A DNA stretch of 23,191 nt from Firmicutes bacterium CAG:534 (GTDB lineage: Bacteria > Bacillota > Clostridia > Lachnospirales > Lachnospiraceae). Each line of letters starts with the position of its first letter. Within the stretch, counting starts at the first letter, position 1. The position numbers and the translations under genes are program-made. The notes beneath the pieces were generated by a model that did no database searches, was not told the origin of the DNA, and worked only from the letters and a program-made list of their open reading frames with translations. The stretch spans positions 1 through 23,191 of the forward strand of contig FR894538.1 in assembly GCA_000436115.1 (NCBI GenBank). Reading direction: 5' to 3'. Below, piece by piece: positions 14,494-21,733 of the stretch.

Positions 14494-14522
14494 TTGAAAA
14501 ATATCAATTTTTATATTAAACT
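14494..14522 (+). promoter_or_regulatory. Probable efp promoter
   Basis: TTGAAA (14494-14499), 17-base spacer, TAAACT (14517-14522) in an A+T-rich gap between aroQ and efp. The -10 is weak, and readthrough from aroQ is also possible because no terminator separates the genes. Confidence 0.45.
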
Positions 14523-14564
14523 TAATAAGAATTATAACGTGAAAATTTTAGGAGGAATATTTTT

Positions 14565-15122
14565 ATGATTTCTGCAGGTGATTTCAGAAATGGTATTACC
14601 ATTGAGCTTGACAATAACGTATACCAGATCATTGAGTTCCAGCATGTAAAACCCGGTAAGGGAGCTGCATTTGTGAGAACGAAACTGAAGAACATCAAGA
14701 GTGGCGGCGTAGTGGAGAAAACTTTCAGACCAACTGAAAAATGTCCACAGGCACGAATTGATAGAAAAGATATGCAGTATCTGTATTCAGACGGAGATCT
14801 GTATAACTTTATGGATGTTGAGACTTATGACCAGGTTGCACTGAACAGTGAAACCGTAGGGGATGCACTCAAATTTGTGAAAGAGAATGAAATGGTAAAG
14901 ATCTGCTCCCATAATGGCAATGTATTTTCTGTTGAGCCTCCTTTATTTGTAGAGCTTGAAATCATTGATACAGAGCCTGGATTTAAGGGTGATACAGCAA
15001 CCGGCGCAACCAAGCCCGCTACTGTAGAAACCGGAGCAATCGTAAATGTTCCTCTTTTTGTAGAGATGCATGACAAGATTAAGATTGATACAAGAACTGG
15101 CGAGTACCTTTCCAGAGTATAA
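14565..15122 (+). CDS. efp: Translation elongation factor P
   Basis: Protein of 185 residues, exactly the EF-P length. It binds between the P and E sites and relieves stalling at polyproline. The N-terminal domain has MISAGDFRNGITIELDNNVY; the tip loop HVKPGKGAAF carries Lys32, the residue that is modified in many bacteria. Two OB-type domains follow, ending with the conserved VPLFVEMHDKIKIDTRTGEY and LSRV. AGGAGG precedes the ATG. The position after aroQ is common in Firmicutes, often with a pepP gene between them, which is missing here. Confidence 0.97.
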   Translation: MISAGDFRNGITIELDNNVYQIIEFQHVKPGKGAAFVRTKLKNIKSGGVVEKTFRPTEKCPQARIDRKDMQYLYSDGDLYNFMDVETYDQVALNSETVGDALKFVKENEMVKICSHNGNVFSVEPPLFVELEIIDTEPGFKGDTATGATKPATVETGAIVNVPLFVEMHDKIKIDTRTGEYLSRV

Positions 15123-15152
15123 GCGGATCCATATATCGATAAGACAAGCCTG

Positions 15153-15183
15153 AAAGACAATGAATTTATTCATTGTCTTTTTT
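15153..15183 (+). terminator. efp terminator
   Basis: AAAGACAATGAA (15153-15164) pairs perfectly with TTCATTGTCTTT (15169-15180) around TTTA, followed by more T residues to 15183. Confidence 0.88.
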
Positions 15184-15224
15184 GTTACCATTAACAGGCA
15201 AACAGTTACAGAACGGAGATTTCT

Positions 15225-16175
15225 ATGATAGGTACATCTATTCCATTCGAGGAATTTACACAAACAATCACATCTTTATTACAGGAAAAGTTCGGAAAAG
15301 AATTTCAAATATTTGCACACACAGTCATAAAAAATAACGACAGGAAAAAGACAGGGATCAGTGTTCAAAGGAAGGGTTCTGGATTATCTCCCACGATTTA
15401 CATTGACGACTTGTATCATGCCGGGATCACACAGGAGGAAGTACAGCAGATTGCAGAATGCCTGCAGAAAGAATTTAAACAGGCTGAAATGGAAGAAATG
15501 GATCTGTCCGCATTTCCCAGGTTTGAAACAGCCAGGAAACAGCTTGCATTTAAACTGATCAACAAGGAGAAAAACAAGGAGCTTTTACGGGAAACTCCGC
15601 ACAAGATCTTCTATGATCTTGCAGCCGTGTTTTATTATTCCGTTCAGGAAGCGCCCTTTTATGGAAGGGCAGCGATCACGGTAACACAGTCCCATATGCA
15701 GCTCTGGAAAAGGAATACGGAAGAGTTATGGGAAGCAGCACTGGAAAACAGTCTGAGACTGTTCCCTGCCAAAATTGAAAGCATGGAAAAGGTTATGAAG
15801 GAGATGATAAGTACGCCTGGCCATGACGGCCAAAATGCAGAGGGAGACTGGCAGGAGGAACTGAAAAAGGAAGCAGGGCGGCCAGATGACATGCGGATGT
15901 ATGTATTGTCAAACCAGGAGAAGCTGTACGGCGCAGCCTGTATGCTTTATCCGGAGGTTCTTTCGGCTTTTGGGGAAATATGCGGCAGAGATTTTTATGT
16001 ACTGCCAAGTTCCATCCATGAGGTTCTGCTTGTGTTTGCGGAGGAAGGAAAGGAGAAGGAGCTGAAGGAAATCGTAACGGATATGAACAGAAATCATGTG
16101 GCGCCGGAGGAAGTTCTTTCGGATTCCATTTACCATTACAATACAAAGAAAGGCAGTCTGTGTCTGCTGTTGTAA
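15225..16175 (+). CDS. DUF5688-like protein of unknown function
   Basis: Protein of 316 residues resembling a cytosolic family (DUF5688) frequent in Lachnospiraceae. Visible landmarks are an N-terminal VIKNNDRKKTGISVQRKGSG followed by PTIYIDDLYHAGITQEEV, a central helical part, and a C-terminal domain with YVLSNQEKLYGAACMLYPEV, DFYVLPSSIHEVLLV and EEVLSDSIYHYN. No signal peptide, membrane segment or catalytic motif is evident. GGAGA precedes the ATG. The gene stands alone between the efp terminator and tRNA-Arg. The family name is given from memory of the pattern; the function is unknown. Confidence 0.75.
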   Translation: MIGTSIPFEEFTQTITSLLQEKFGKEFQIFAHTVIKNNDRKKTGISVQRKGSGLSPTIYIDDLYHAGITQEEVQQIAECLQKEFKQAEMEEMDLSAFPRFETARKQLAFKLINKEKNKELLRETPHKIFYDLAAVFYYSVQEAPFYGRAAITVTQSHMQLWKRNTEELWEAALENSLRLFPAKIESMEKVMKEMISTPGHDGQNAEGDWQEELKKEAGRPDDMRMYVLSNQEKLYGAACMLYPEVLSAFGEICGRDFYVLPSSIHEVLLVFAEEGKEKELKEIVTDMNRNHVAPEEVLSDSIYHYNTKKGSLCLLL

Positions 16176-16206
16176 GGTGTTCACAGTTTTTTCGCAAATG
16201 ATAGAC

Positions 16207-16235
16207 TAGACAAGGAAGAAGTCATATGATATGAT
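16207..16235 (+). promoter_or_regulatory. Promoter of tRNA-Arg
   Basis: TAGACA (16207-16212), 17-base spacer, TATGAT (16230-16235). Transcription near 16242 would give a 5' leader of about 35 bases before the tRNA. Confidence 0.65.
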
Positions 16236-16368
16236 ATTCAAGGTGATGTAACAAATTTGTAATAATTCTTTTTTATGCACCCGTAGTCTAATGGATAGAA
16301 CGGAGGCCTCCGACGCCTTTAATGCAGGTTCGATTCCTGTCGGGTGCATTTGCATCACCTTGATATCA
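16232..16368. repeat. Inverted repeat bracketing tRNA-Arg
   Basis: The left arm is 16232-16248 and the right arm 16353-16368. CAAGGTGATG (16239-16248) pairs perfectly with CATCACCTTG (16353-16362); the outer TGATAT/ATATCA adds six more pairs with one bulged base. The arms enclose the tRNA and its flanks, so the precursor RNA could close a long stem outside the acceptor stem. The right arm also lies in the leader of the SH3 protein gene. Confidence 0.75.
16277..16348 (+). tRNA. tRNA-Arg (anticodon CCG)
   Basis: A 72-base cloverleaf: acceptor GCACCCG pairs perfectly with CGGGTGC, the anticodon stem GAGGC/GCCTT encloses the loop CTCCGAC with anticodon CCG (reads CGG), and the T arm is GCAGG-TTCGATT-CCTGT. 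The discriminator base is A, and CCA is not encoded. The D stem is imperfect: GTCT faces GAAC, with a C-A mismatch in the standard alignment. Confidence 0.92.
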
Positions 16369-16385
16369 AATCAGAAAGGAAAGCT

Positions 16386-17675
16386 ATGAAACAATCAGAA
16401 CAGAACAAAATGCATGTGCTGAAAGAAAAATTCATAACAGCCAGAGACTGGGTTATGGATCATAATAAAATCGTGATGCCACTTGTTCTTGTTGTCTGTG
16501 TGCTGATCACCGTTTTGGTGGCTGTCAGCGCAAATCAGAGGGATGCCCTTGAAAAGGAAGCGGAACAGGCTGCCATGGCTGTCAATGCAGAAGAAGCCGG
16601 CTCAGCAGTGGAAGGACTGGAGTCGCCTGTTTTTGAACTGGAAGAGAATGCGTATCCTGATATTAACAACCTGGTGCGGACGTATTATGATGCACAGGCG
16701 GCAGGAGATATGGAAGTAATTTCAAAGCTGAACACCTATTTAAATGACATTGAAAAGATCCGTGTTCAGGAGCTTAGCAAATATATCGAGTCATATCCGG
16801 TTCTCAATGTATACACCAAGCCCGGTCTGGCGGAAAATACCTATGTGGCTTATGTGTATTCGGAAGTAAAGTTTGCAGATATGGAGCAGGAGCTTCCCGG
16901 AATGCAGACCTATTATATCGGACAGGATGAAAACGGCGATTATTTTATCAATGACGGTACCTATGATGATGCGATCTGGAGCTACATTAAGGATGTGACG
17001 CTGCAGGATGATGTGGTGGACCTGAACAATAAGGTAGTGGTAGAGTATAATGATCTTCTGGCAGAGGATGAGGAGCTTAGCGATTTTATTGCTTATCTGA
17101 AGGAAAAGATCAATGAGGATGTAGGAGAAATCCTGGCACAGGCTGAGACTGCAGATACTGCGCAGGAAGCAGAAGCACAGGAGCAGGAAACAGAGGAAGC
17201 GCAGGCTGATGAGGCACAGACAGACACTGTGGTGAAAACTGTGCGCGCTACAGATGTTGTAAATATCAGAAGCTCTGACAGTGAAGAAGCTGACAAGATC
17301 GGAAAAGCACAGATCGGTGAAGAGTTCACCCTCTTAGAAGAGCGCGGCAACGGCTGGAGTAAGATCGAATATAACGGGGCAGATGCTTTTATCAAGAGCG
17401 ATTATCTGGAAGTCGTTTCCGAAGAAACTGTGGAGGCATCTGCTGAAACAACACAGGAACAGGAAGCAGAGCCTGATGCAGCCCAGACAGCATCCGGAAC
17501 AGTCAAGGTAAAGGAAAGCGTCAGGATCAGAAAGAGCGCCAGCACAGATGGAGAAGTGCTTGGAACTGCATACGCAGGAGAAGAGTATCCTCTGCTGATG
17601 AAGCAGGCAGATGGCTGGAGCAAAATAGAATATAAGGGACAGACCGCTTATGTCAAGTCTGATTATGTAGAATAG
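16386..17675 (+). CDS. Membrane-anchored protein with two bacterial SH3 domains
   Basis: Protein of 429 residues. A short cytoplasmic N-terminus leads to one membrane segment at about residues 28-49 (IVMPLVLVVCVLITVLVAV). An extracytoplasmic domain follows (about 85-240, beginning YPDINNLVRTYYDAQAAGD), possibly NTF2-like. A Glu/Ala/Gln-rich linker covers about 250-280. Two SH3b repeats cover about 280-345 and 370-429; each has the N-I-R-S-S or R-I-R-K-S motif, a GEE(F/Y) turn, GWSKIEYNG or GWSKIEYKG, and a K-S-D-Y end. Such domains usually bind peptidoglycan. No catalytic domain is seen, so a scaffolding or sensing role at the wall is likely. AGAAAGGAAAG precedes the ATG at 16386; the in-frame start at 16344 lies inside the tRNA. 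Confidence 0.85.
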   Translation: MKQSEQNKMHVLKEKFITARDWVMDHNKIVMPLVLVVCVLITVLVAVSANQRDALEKEAEQAAMAVNAEEAGSAVEGLESPVFELEENAYPDINNLVRTYYDAQAAGDMEVISKLNTYLNDIEKIRVQELSKYIESYPVLNVYTKPGLAENTYVAYVYSEVKFADMEQELPGMQTYYIGQDENGDYFINDGTYDDAIWSYIKDVTLQDDVVDLNNKVVVEYNDLLAEDEELSDFIAYLKEKINEDVGEILAQAETADTAQEAEAQEQETEEAQADEAQTDTVVKTVRATDVVNIRSSDSEEADKIGKAQIGEEFTLLEERGNGWSKIEYNGADAFIKSDYLEVVSEETVEASAETTQEQEAEPDAAQTASGTVKVKESVRIRKSASTDGEVLGTAYAGEEYPLLMKQADGWSKIEYKGQTAYVKSDYVE

Positions 17676-17698
17676 GTTTGAAAATATTTTCAGAGCAG

Positions 17699-17753
17699 AA
17701 GCATTTTATTTTGTAAGTTTTTGTAGTATACTTACAAAGTAAAATGCTTTTTT
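17699..17753 (+). terminator. Long-stem intrinsic terminator
   Basis: The arms 17699-17717 and 17731-17749 form a 19-bp stem with a single wobble pair and a 13-base loop, followed by TTTTTT. It ends the SH3 protein transcript. A-residues ahead of the left arm are few, so it acts mainly on the plus strand. Confidence 0.87.
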
Positions 17754-17778
17754 GTTTGATGAAAAAATGAGGGCAAAT

Positions 17779-18813
17779 ATGATCAGAAAGTTTAATGTTG
17801 GGATTATCGGAACTGGAAATATTGCATCAGTGATGGCGCAGACGATCAGCAAAATGAAGGGAGTAAAGCTGTATGCAGTTGCTTCCAGACAAAAGGTCCG
17901 TGCGGAGGTTTTTGCAGGAAAATATGGATGTAAAAAGGCCTATGGATCCTATGAAGAGCTGGCAGAGGATGATAAGGTGGATCTGGTTTATATTGCGACA
18001 CCCCATTCGGAGCATTATGCCAATGTAAAGATGTGCCTGATGAAGGATAAGCCGGTTTTGTGTGAAAAGGCTTTTACGGCCAATGCGGTGCAGGCGGAGG
18101 AATTGATCTTTCTGGCAAAGGAGAGAAACATCTTTTTGGCGGAAGCAATGTGGACAAGATATATGCCGATGCTGACAACGATCCGGGAAGTCTTAGGCAG
18201 CGGAGTGATCGGGGAGCCAAAGACTTTGACAGCAAATCTCGGTTATGTAATAAATGGTGTGGAAAGGCTTACGAGCCCGCAGCTTGCCGGAGGAGCCCTG
18301 CTGGATGTAGGCGTGTATCCTTTGAATTTTGCGCTGATGCTCTTTGGAAACGGAATTGAAAAGATCCATTCCTGCTGTACTTACACAGAAACCGGGGTAG
18401 ATGAGCAGGATACCATTACACTTCAATATTCAGATGGAAAGGTTGCTGTTTTGAACTGCTCCATGGTATCTCTTAGTGACAGACAGGGGATCCTGTACGG
18501 TACAAAGGGATTTTTAGTGGTACATAACATTAATAATTTTGAAGGAATTGATGTGTATGACAATTCCTATCATAAGGTTGCCTCCTATAAGGCGCCTAAG
18601 CAGATTTCAGGATACGAATATGAAATAGAGGCCAGCATGCAGGCAATCAAAAGAAAGGAAATAGAGTGTCCTGAAATGCCTCATAGTGAAACGCTTCGCA
18701 TTATGAAAATAATGGATGGGCTTCGCAGGGAATGGGGGATCGTTTATCCTTTTGAAAAGGAAGAAACGCCCATGCAGGAGCAGAAGGAAGTCATACAGGA
18801 AGAAAACGAATAA
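17779..18813 (+). CDS. Gfo/Idh/MocA-family oxidoreductase
   Basis: Protein of 344 residues. The Rossmann fold begins with VGIIGTGNIASVMAQ. VDLVYIATPHSEHYANV and the lysine motif CEKAFTANA (family EKP, here EKA as in dihydrodiol-dehydrogenase-like members) follow, then EAMWTRYMPM, GGALLDVGVYPL (catalytic D-G-Y region) and a C-terminal beta-sheet domain. It would oxidise or reduce a sugar or related alcohol with NAD(P). The substrate is not predictable. The ATG at 17779 is chosen because GAGGG lies five bases upstream; the ATG at 17767 has no such site. It stands between two terminators, so it is a single-gene unit. Confidence 0.88.
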   Translation: MIRKFNVGIIGTGNIASVMAQTISKMKGVKLYAVASRQKVRAEVFAGKYGCKKAYGSYEELAEDDKVDLVYIATPHSEHYANVKMCLMKDKPVLCEKAFTANAVQAEELIFLAKERNIFLAEAMWTRYMPMLTTIREVLGSGVIGEPKTLTANLGYVINGVERLTSPQLAGGALLDVGVYPLNFALMLFGNGIEKIHSCCTYTETGVDEQDTITLQYSDGKVAVLNCSMVSLSDRQGILYGTKGFLVVHNINNFEGIDVYDNSYHKVASYKAPKQISGYEYEIEASMQAIKRKEIECPEMPHSETLRIMKIMDGLRREWGIVYPFEKEETPMQEQKEVIQEENE

Positions 18814-18835
18814 GAATTGCAAAAACGGGAATGAT

Positions 18836-18868
18836 AAGCAGGAGGATCTTTAATCCTTCTGCTTTTTT
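18836..18868 (+). terminator. Terminator of the oxidoreductase gene
   Basis: AAGCAGGAGGAT (18836-18847) pairs with ATCCTTCTGCTT (18853-18864), with one wobble, followed by a T-run to 18868. Confidence 0.87.
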
Positions 18869-18901
18869 GTATGAAAATGCTGCTTAGGAATGGAGGTAAA
18901 T

Positions 18902-19333
18902 ATGAAAAGTGATGATGCCGAGGTTTTACGAGAGGTACAGAAAAACACCAAAATGGCAATCAAGGCGCTTGACGCATTGAAGGACAGAGTCTATGATGAC
19001 GGACTGTCCATGCAGATTGCAAGAGAAAGCATGAAATATGGAGAAATATACAATAAGGCGACGGATCAGCTTTTAAAGGGAAAGGCGTCCTCCTACCAGG
19101 AATCCGGTTTTCAGGATATGATGCTGAAAAGCGCTATATGGGCGAATACCCTTATGAATACCAGTACAAGCCATATGGCAGAGCTTTTGATACAGGGCTC
19201 AAACAGAGGTCTGACAAGTATGTGGAAGGCGGTCAATCATAACGAAAATGCAGGGCAGCTGGCGGTGGAAATGGCCAAGGAGCTGATGGATTTTGAAGAG
19301 AAAAACGTTGAGCGTTTAAAAAAATTTCTGTAA
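18902..19333 (+). CDS. All-helical protein of unknown function
   Basis: Protein of 143 residues, not recognised. Four long amphipathic helices can be read: about residues 4-32 (VLREVQKNTKMAIKALDALK), 33-60 (SMQIARESMKYGEIYNKATD), 68-112 (DMMLKSAIWANTLMNTSTSH) and 114-143 (LAVEMAKELMDFEEKNVERL). The spacing looks like a four-helix bundle, perhaps ferritin-like, but the ExxH iron motif is absent. There is no signal peptide. GGAGG lies before the ATG at 18902; the in-frame ATG at 18890 overlaps it. It is a single gene between the oxidoreductase terminator and the gdhA promoter. Confidence 0.75.
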   Translation: MKSDDAEVLREVQKNTKMAIKALDALKDRVYDDGLSMQIARESMKYGEIYNKATDQLLKGKASSYQESGFQDMMLKSAIWANTLMNTSTSHMAELLIQGSNRGLTSMWKAVNHNENAGQLAVEMAKELMDFEEKNVERLKKFL

Positions 19334-19354
19334 GCTTTTTTTTGAAAATTTCTA

Positions 19355-19383
19355 TTGTGATTTTGAAAGCTACGTTATATAAT
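19355..19383 (+). promoter_or_regulatory. Upstream promoter of gdhA
   Basis: TTGTGA (19355-19360), 17-base spacer, TATAAT (19378-19383). Initiation is expected near 19390, giving a leader of about 150 bases that contains a terminator and further symmetric elements. Confidence 0.75.
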
Positions 19384-19405
19384 ACAGATGGACAAAAAAG
19401 TCGGG

Positions 19406-19433
19406 TACACAGGCTTTTGGCCTGTGTATTTTT
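19406..19433 (+). terminator. Terminator hairpin inside the gdhA leader
   Basis: TACACAGGC (19406-19414) pairs perfectly with GCCTGTGTA (19420-19428), followed by TTTTT. It begins about 16 bases after the predicted start of transcription, so it may attenuate gdhA. It is too far from the preceding gene (72 bases) and too close to the promoter to be only that gene's terminator. Confidence 0.75.
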
Positions 19434-19437
19434 ATGA

Positions 19438-19501
19438 TACGGTAACTTTGTGTGGAAAAAGAAGGGTATTTATTCCCTGGATTGTATACAAGAATACCGT
19501 A
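19438..19501 (+). promoter_or_regulatory. gdhA leader operator and alternative-pairing region
   Basis: Contains the palindrome TTGTATACAA (19482-19491). GGTATT (19465-19470) can pair with AATACC (19493-19498), while TACGGTA (19438-19444) can pair with TACCGTA (19495-19501). The two pairings share the bases 19495-19498 and exclude each other. The 12-mer GATTGTATACAA (19480-19491) is also present in the ABC importer promoter at 6503-6514. A second promoter close to the gene was looked for, but only weak hexamers were found. Confidence 0.5.
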
Positions 19502-19538
19502 GTACCAAAAACTTACTAAACTAAAGGAGGACATAATA

Positions 19539-20885
19539 ATGTCATATGTTGATGAAGTGCTTCAAATGGTAGTGGAAAAGAATCCCGCTCAGCCCGAGTT
19601 TCATCAGGCAGTAAAGGAAGTTTTGGAATCCCTCAGAGTTGTGATTGAGGCGAATGAAGAGGCTTACAGAAAAGATGCCCTGCTGGAAAGACTTGTTACA
19701 CCGGAAAGACAGTTACTGTTCAGAGTTCCCTGGGTAGATGACAAGGGACAGGTTCAGGTAAACAACGCATACCGCGTTCAGTTTAACAGTGCAATCGGAC
19801 CTTACAAGGGTGGTCTTAGACTGCATCCGAGCGTAAACCTTGGTATCATTAAGTTCTTAGGCTTTGAGCAGATCTTCAAGAATTCCCTGACAGGACTTCC
19901 TATAGGTGGTGGTAAGGGTGGTTCTGATTTTGATCCTAAGGGCAAGTCAGACAGAGAAGTAATGGCATTCTGCCAGAGCTTTATGACAGAGCTTCACAAA
20001 TATATCGGAGCTGATACAGATGTTCCTGCCGGTGATATTGGTACCGGTGCAAGAGAGATCGGCTTTATGTATGGTCAGTATAAGAGACTTACGGGTCTTT
20101 ATGAAGGCGTTCTTACCGGAAAGGGTCTTACATATGGCGGATCCCTGGCAAGAACAGAAGCAACCGGATATGGCCTTCTGTATTTAACAGAAGAAATGTT
20201 AAAGTGCAATGGAAAGGATATTAAGGGCAAGACCATTGCAGTTTCCGGCGCAGGAAATGTTGCAATCTACGCAATCCAGAAGGCACAGCAGCTTGGTGCA
20301 AAGCCTGTAACCTGCTCTGACTCCAATGGCTGGATTTATGATCCCGAAGGAATTGATGTAGAACTTCTGAAGGAAGTAAAGGAAGTGAAGCGTGCACGTC
20401 TGACTGAATATGCAGCAGCAAGACCTTCCGCACAGTATCATGACAAGAAGGCTGAAGGCACAAATCAGTGGTCAGTAAAGGTTGACATTGCACTTCCTTG
20501 TGCAACACAGAACGAGCTGAACCTTGATGATGCAAAGACCTTAGTAGCAAATGGCGTATTTGCTGTAGCAGAGGGCGCTAACATGCCTACAACAATGGAA
20601 GCTACCGAGTACTTCCAGGAGAAGGGCGTGCTGTTCTGCCCCGGCAAGGCATCCAACGCAGGCGGTGTTGCAACCTCCGCACTAGAAATGAGCCAGAACT
20701 CTGAGAGACTTTCCTGGACCTTCGAGGAAGTTGACAGTAAGCTGAAGGGAATTATGGTTAATATTTTCCATAACCTGGATGACGCAGCTAAGAAGTACGG
20801 CATGGAAGGCAACTACGTTGCAGGTGCAAACATTGCAGGCTTCTTAAAGGTTGCAGAGGCTATGACCGCACAGGGTATTGTATAA
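19539..20885 (+). CDS. gdhA: Glutamate dehydrogenase, NADP-type hexameric
   Basis: Protein of 448 residues, the standard length of the small hexameric GDH. It makes glutamate from 2-oxoglutarate and ammonium. YKGGLRLHPSVN, LPIGGGKGGSDF (catalytic lysine region), DVPAGDIGTGAREIG (catalytic Asp) and the nucleotide-binding VSGAGNVAIYAIQKA are all intact, as are GANMPTT and PGKASNAGGVATSALEMSQN. AAGGAGG lies at good distance from the ATG. Codon choice is visibly more selective than in neighbours, as in strongly expressed genes. The leader and the shared operator-like element suggest regulation by nitrogen state; that is inference. Confidence 0.96.
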   Translation: MSYVDEVLQMVVEKNPAQPEFHQAVKEVLESLRVVIEANEEAYRKDALLERLVTPERQLLFRVPWVDDKGQVQVNNAYRVQFNSAIGPYKGGLRLHPSVNLGIIKFLGFEQIFKNSLTGLPIGGGKGGSDFDPKGKSDREVMAFCQSFMTELHKYIGADTDVPAGDIGTGAREIGFMYGQYKRLTGLYEGVLTGKGLTYGGSLARTEATGYGLLYLTEEMLKCNGKDIKGKTIAVSGAGNVAIYAIQKAQQLGAKPVTCSDSNGWIYDPEGIDVELLKEVKEVKRARLTEYAAARPSAQYHDKKAEGTNQWSVKVDIALPCATQNELNLDDAKTLVANGVFAVAEGANMPTTMEATEYFQEKGVLFCPGKASNAGGVATSALEMSQNSERLSWTFEEVDSKLKGIMVNIFHNLDDAAKKYGMEGNYVAGANIAGFLKVAEAMTAQGIV

Positions 20886-20894
20886 GAGACAGAC

Positions 20895-20930
20895 AAAAGC
20901 CCCGGAAACATCACGTTTCTGGGGCTTTTT
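20895..20930 (+). terminator. gdhA terminator
   Basis: AAAAGCCCCGGAAAC (20895-20909) pairs with GTTTCTGGGGCTTTT (20915-20929), one wobble, loop ATCAC, followed by T residues. Confidence 0.9.
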
Positions 20931-21051
20931 AATTGTCAGAATATTCACGTCACGGAAGTTTCATATGCATACTGATGCTGTGGTGTGCATCAAGAAATAA
21001 AAGCAATCAGACGCAGGCAGAATGTCTCTCTGACTCCCCAACCACCCTGGA

Positions 21052-21140
21052 CCGTTTTCCCAAAAGCCGCATACCATAAAGCAGAACAGCCTTAAAGACC
21101 GGTGCGAATGCAATATCTGCACCGGTCTTTTGGAAAACGG
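21052..21140 (+). other. Structured leader before the sodC-like gene (candidate cis-regulatory RNA)
   Basis: CCGTTTTCC (21052-21060) pairs perfectly with GGAAAACGG (21132-21140) and closes a domain. Inside it AAAGACCGGTGC (21094-21105) pairs perfectly with GCACCGGTCTTT (21119-21130) around a 13-base loop. The bases 21061-21093 are unpaired in this model, and the ribosome binding site starts only ten bases later. The inner hairpin ends in TTTT and might also act as a weak terminator. Upstream (20931-21051) only a short TGATGC/GCATCA repeat and no clear promoter were seen. No known riboswitch consensus was recognised. Confidence 0.5.
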
Positions 21141-21161
21141 CTATCAGAAAGGAAGATCAGT

Positions 21162-21650
21162 ATGGCAGAGACCACACCTGGAATGATTTTTGTAAATGAA
21201 TTGAGATATGGAAAACCGGCTGCGGCAGCATGGATCATGGGAAATGCGCAAAATCCGCAGCTTAGCGGCCTGGTACAGTTTTTTGGGACTCCTTACGAGG
21301 GAGTGCTTGTGGAGGCGGAGATTTTTGGTCTGCCCAACCTGTCAGAGAAGGGTTCTTCTGACTTTTACGCAATGCATATTCATGAAAATGGAGACTGCAG
21401 CCTGCAATTTGCCAAAACGGGAGGCCATTATAATCCCACAGAGAAGCCCCATCCGGAGCATGCAGGGGATTTGGTTCCTTTAATAGGAAACCAGGGGTAT
21501 GCTTTTCTTACGTTTTATGATAAACGTTTCCGGATAGAGGATATCCTTGAAAGAAGCGTGGTGATCCATGCCATGCCGGACGATTTCAAGACGCAGCCGG
21601 CAGGGGATTCCGGAATGAAGATCGGCTGTGGAGTGATCAGAAAAATATAA
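21162..21650 (+). CDS. Cu/Zn superoxide dismutase-family protein, no signal peptide
   Basis: Protein of 162 residues. The metal ligands of SodC are present: His72 and His74 (MHIHENGDC), His89 (GGHYNP), His97, His100 and Asp103 (HPEHAGDL) and His136 (VVIHAMPDD). The disulfide cysteines are Cys79 and Cys156. The active-site arginine before the last cysteine (Arg143 of eukaryotic enzymes) is Lys153 here (SGMKIGCGVI). There is no export signal, unlike most bacterial SodC, so the protein should be cytosolic. It would detoxify superoxide, if copper is loaded. AGAAAGGAAG precedes the ATG at 21162; an in-frame GTG at 21102 lies inside the leader hairpin. Confidence 0.87.
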   Translation: MAETTPGMIFVNELRYGKPAAAAWIMGNAQNPQLSGLVQFFGTPYEGVLVEAEIFGLPNLSEKGSSDFYAMHIHENGDCSLQFAKTGGHYNPTEKPHPEHAGDLVPLIGNQGYAFLTFYDKRFRIEDILERSVVIHAMPDDFKTQPAGDSGMKIGCGVIRKI

Positions 21651-21733
21651 TTTTATATGACGGTACGAGGTCTGGTCTGCTATGATGGAGAAGTTGGGAG
21701 ATCTGCGGAGGCAGACAGGGGAGGAGAAAGACT

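Noticed and set aside
16251..16260. Palindrome ACAAATTTGT between the tRNA promoter and the tRNA
   Set aside because: A single short A+T-rich palindrome is not significant by itself, and it is not repeated elsewhere in the window.
20931..21051. Possible extra gene or promoter between gdhA and the sodC-like leader
   Set aside because: No open frame with a ribosome binding site; TTGTCA at 20933 has no -10 partner at a usable distance.
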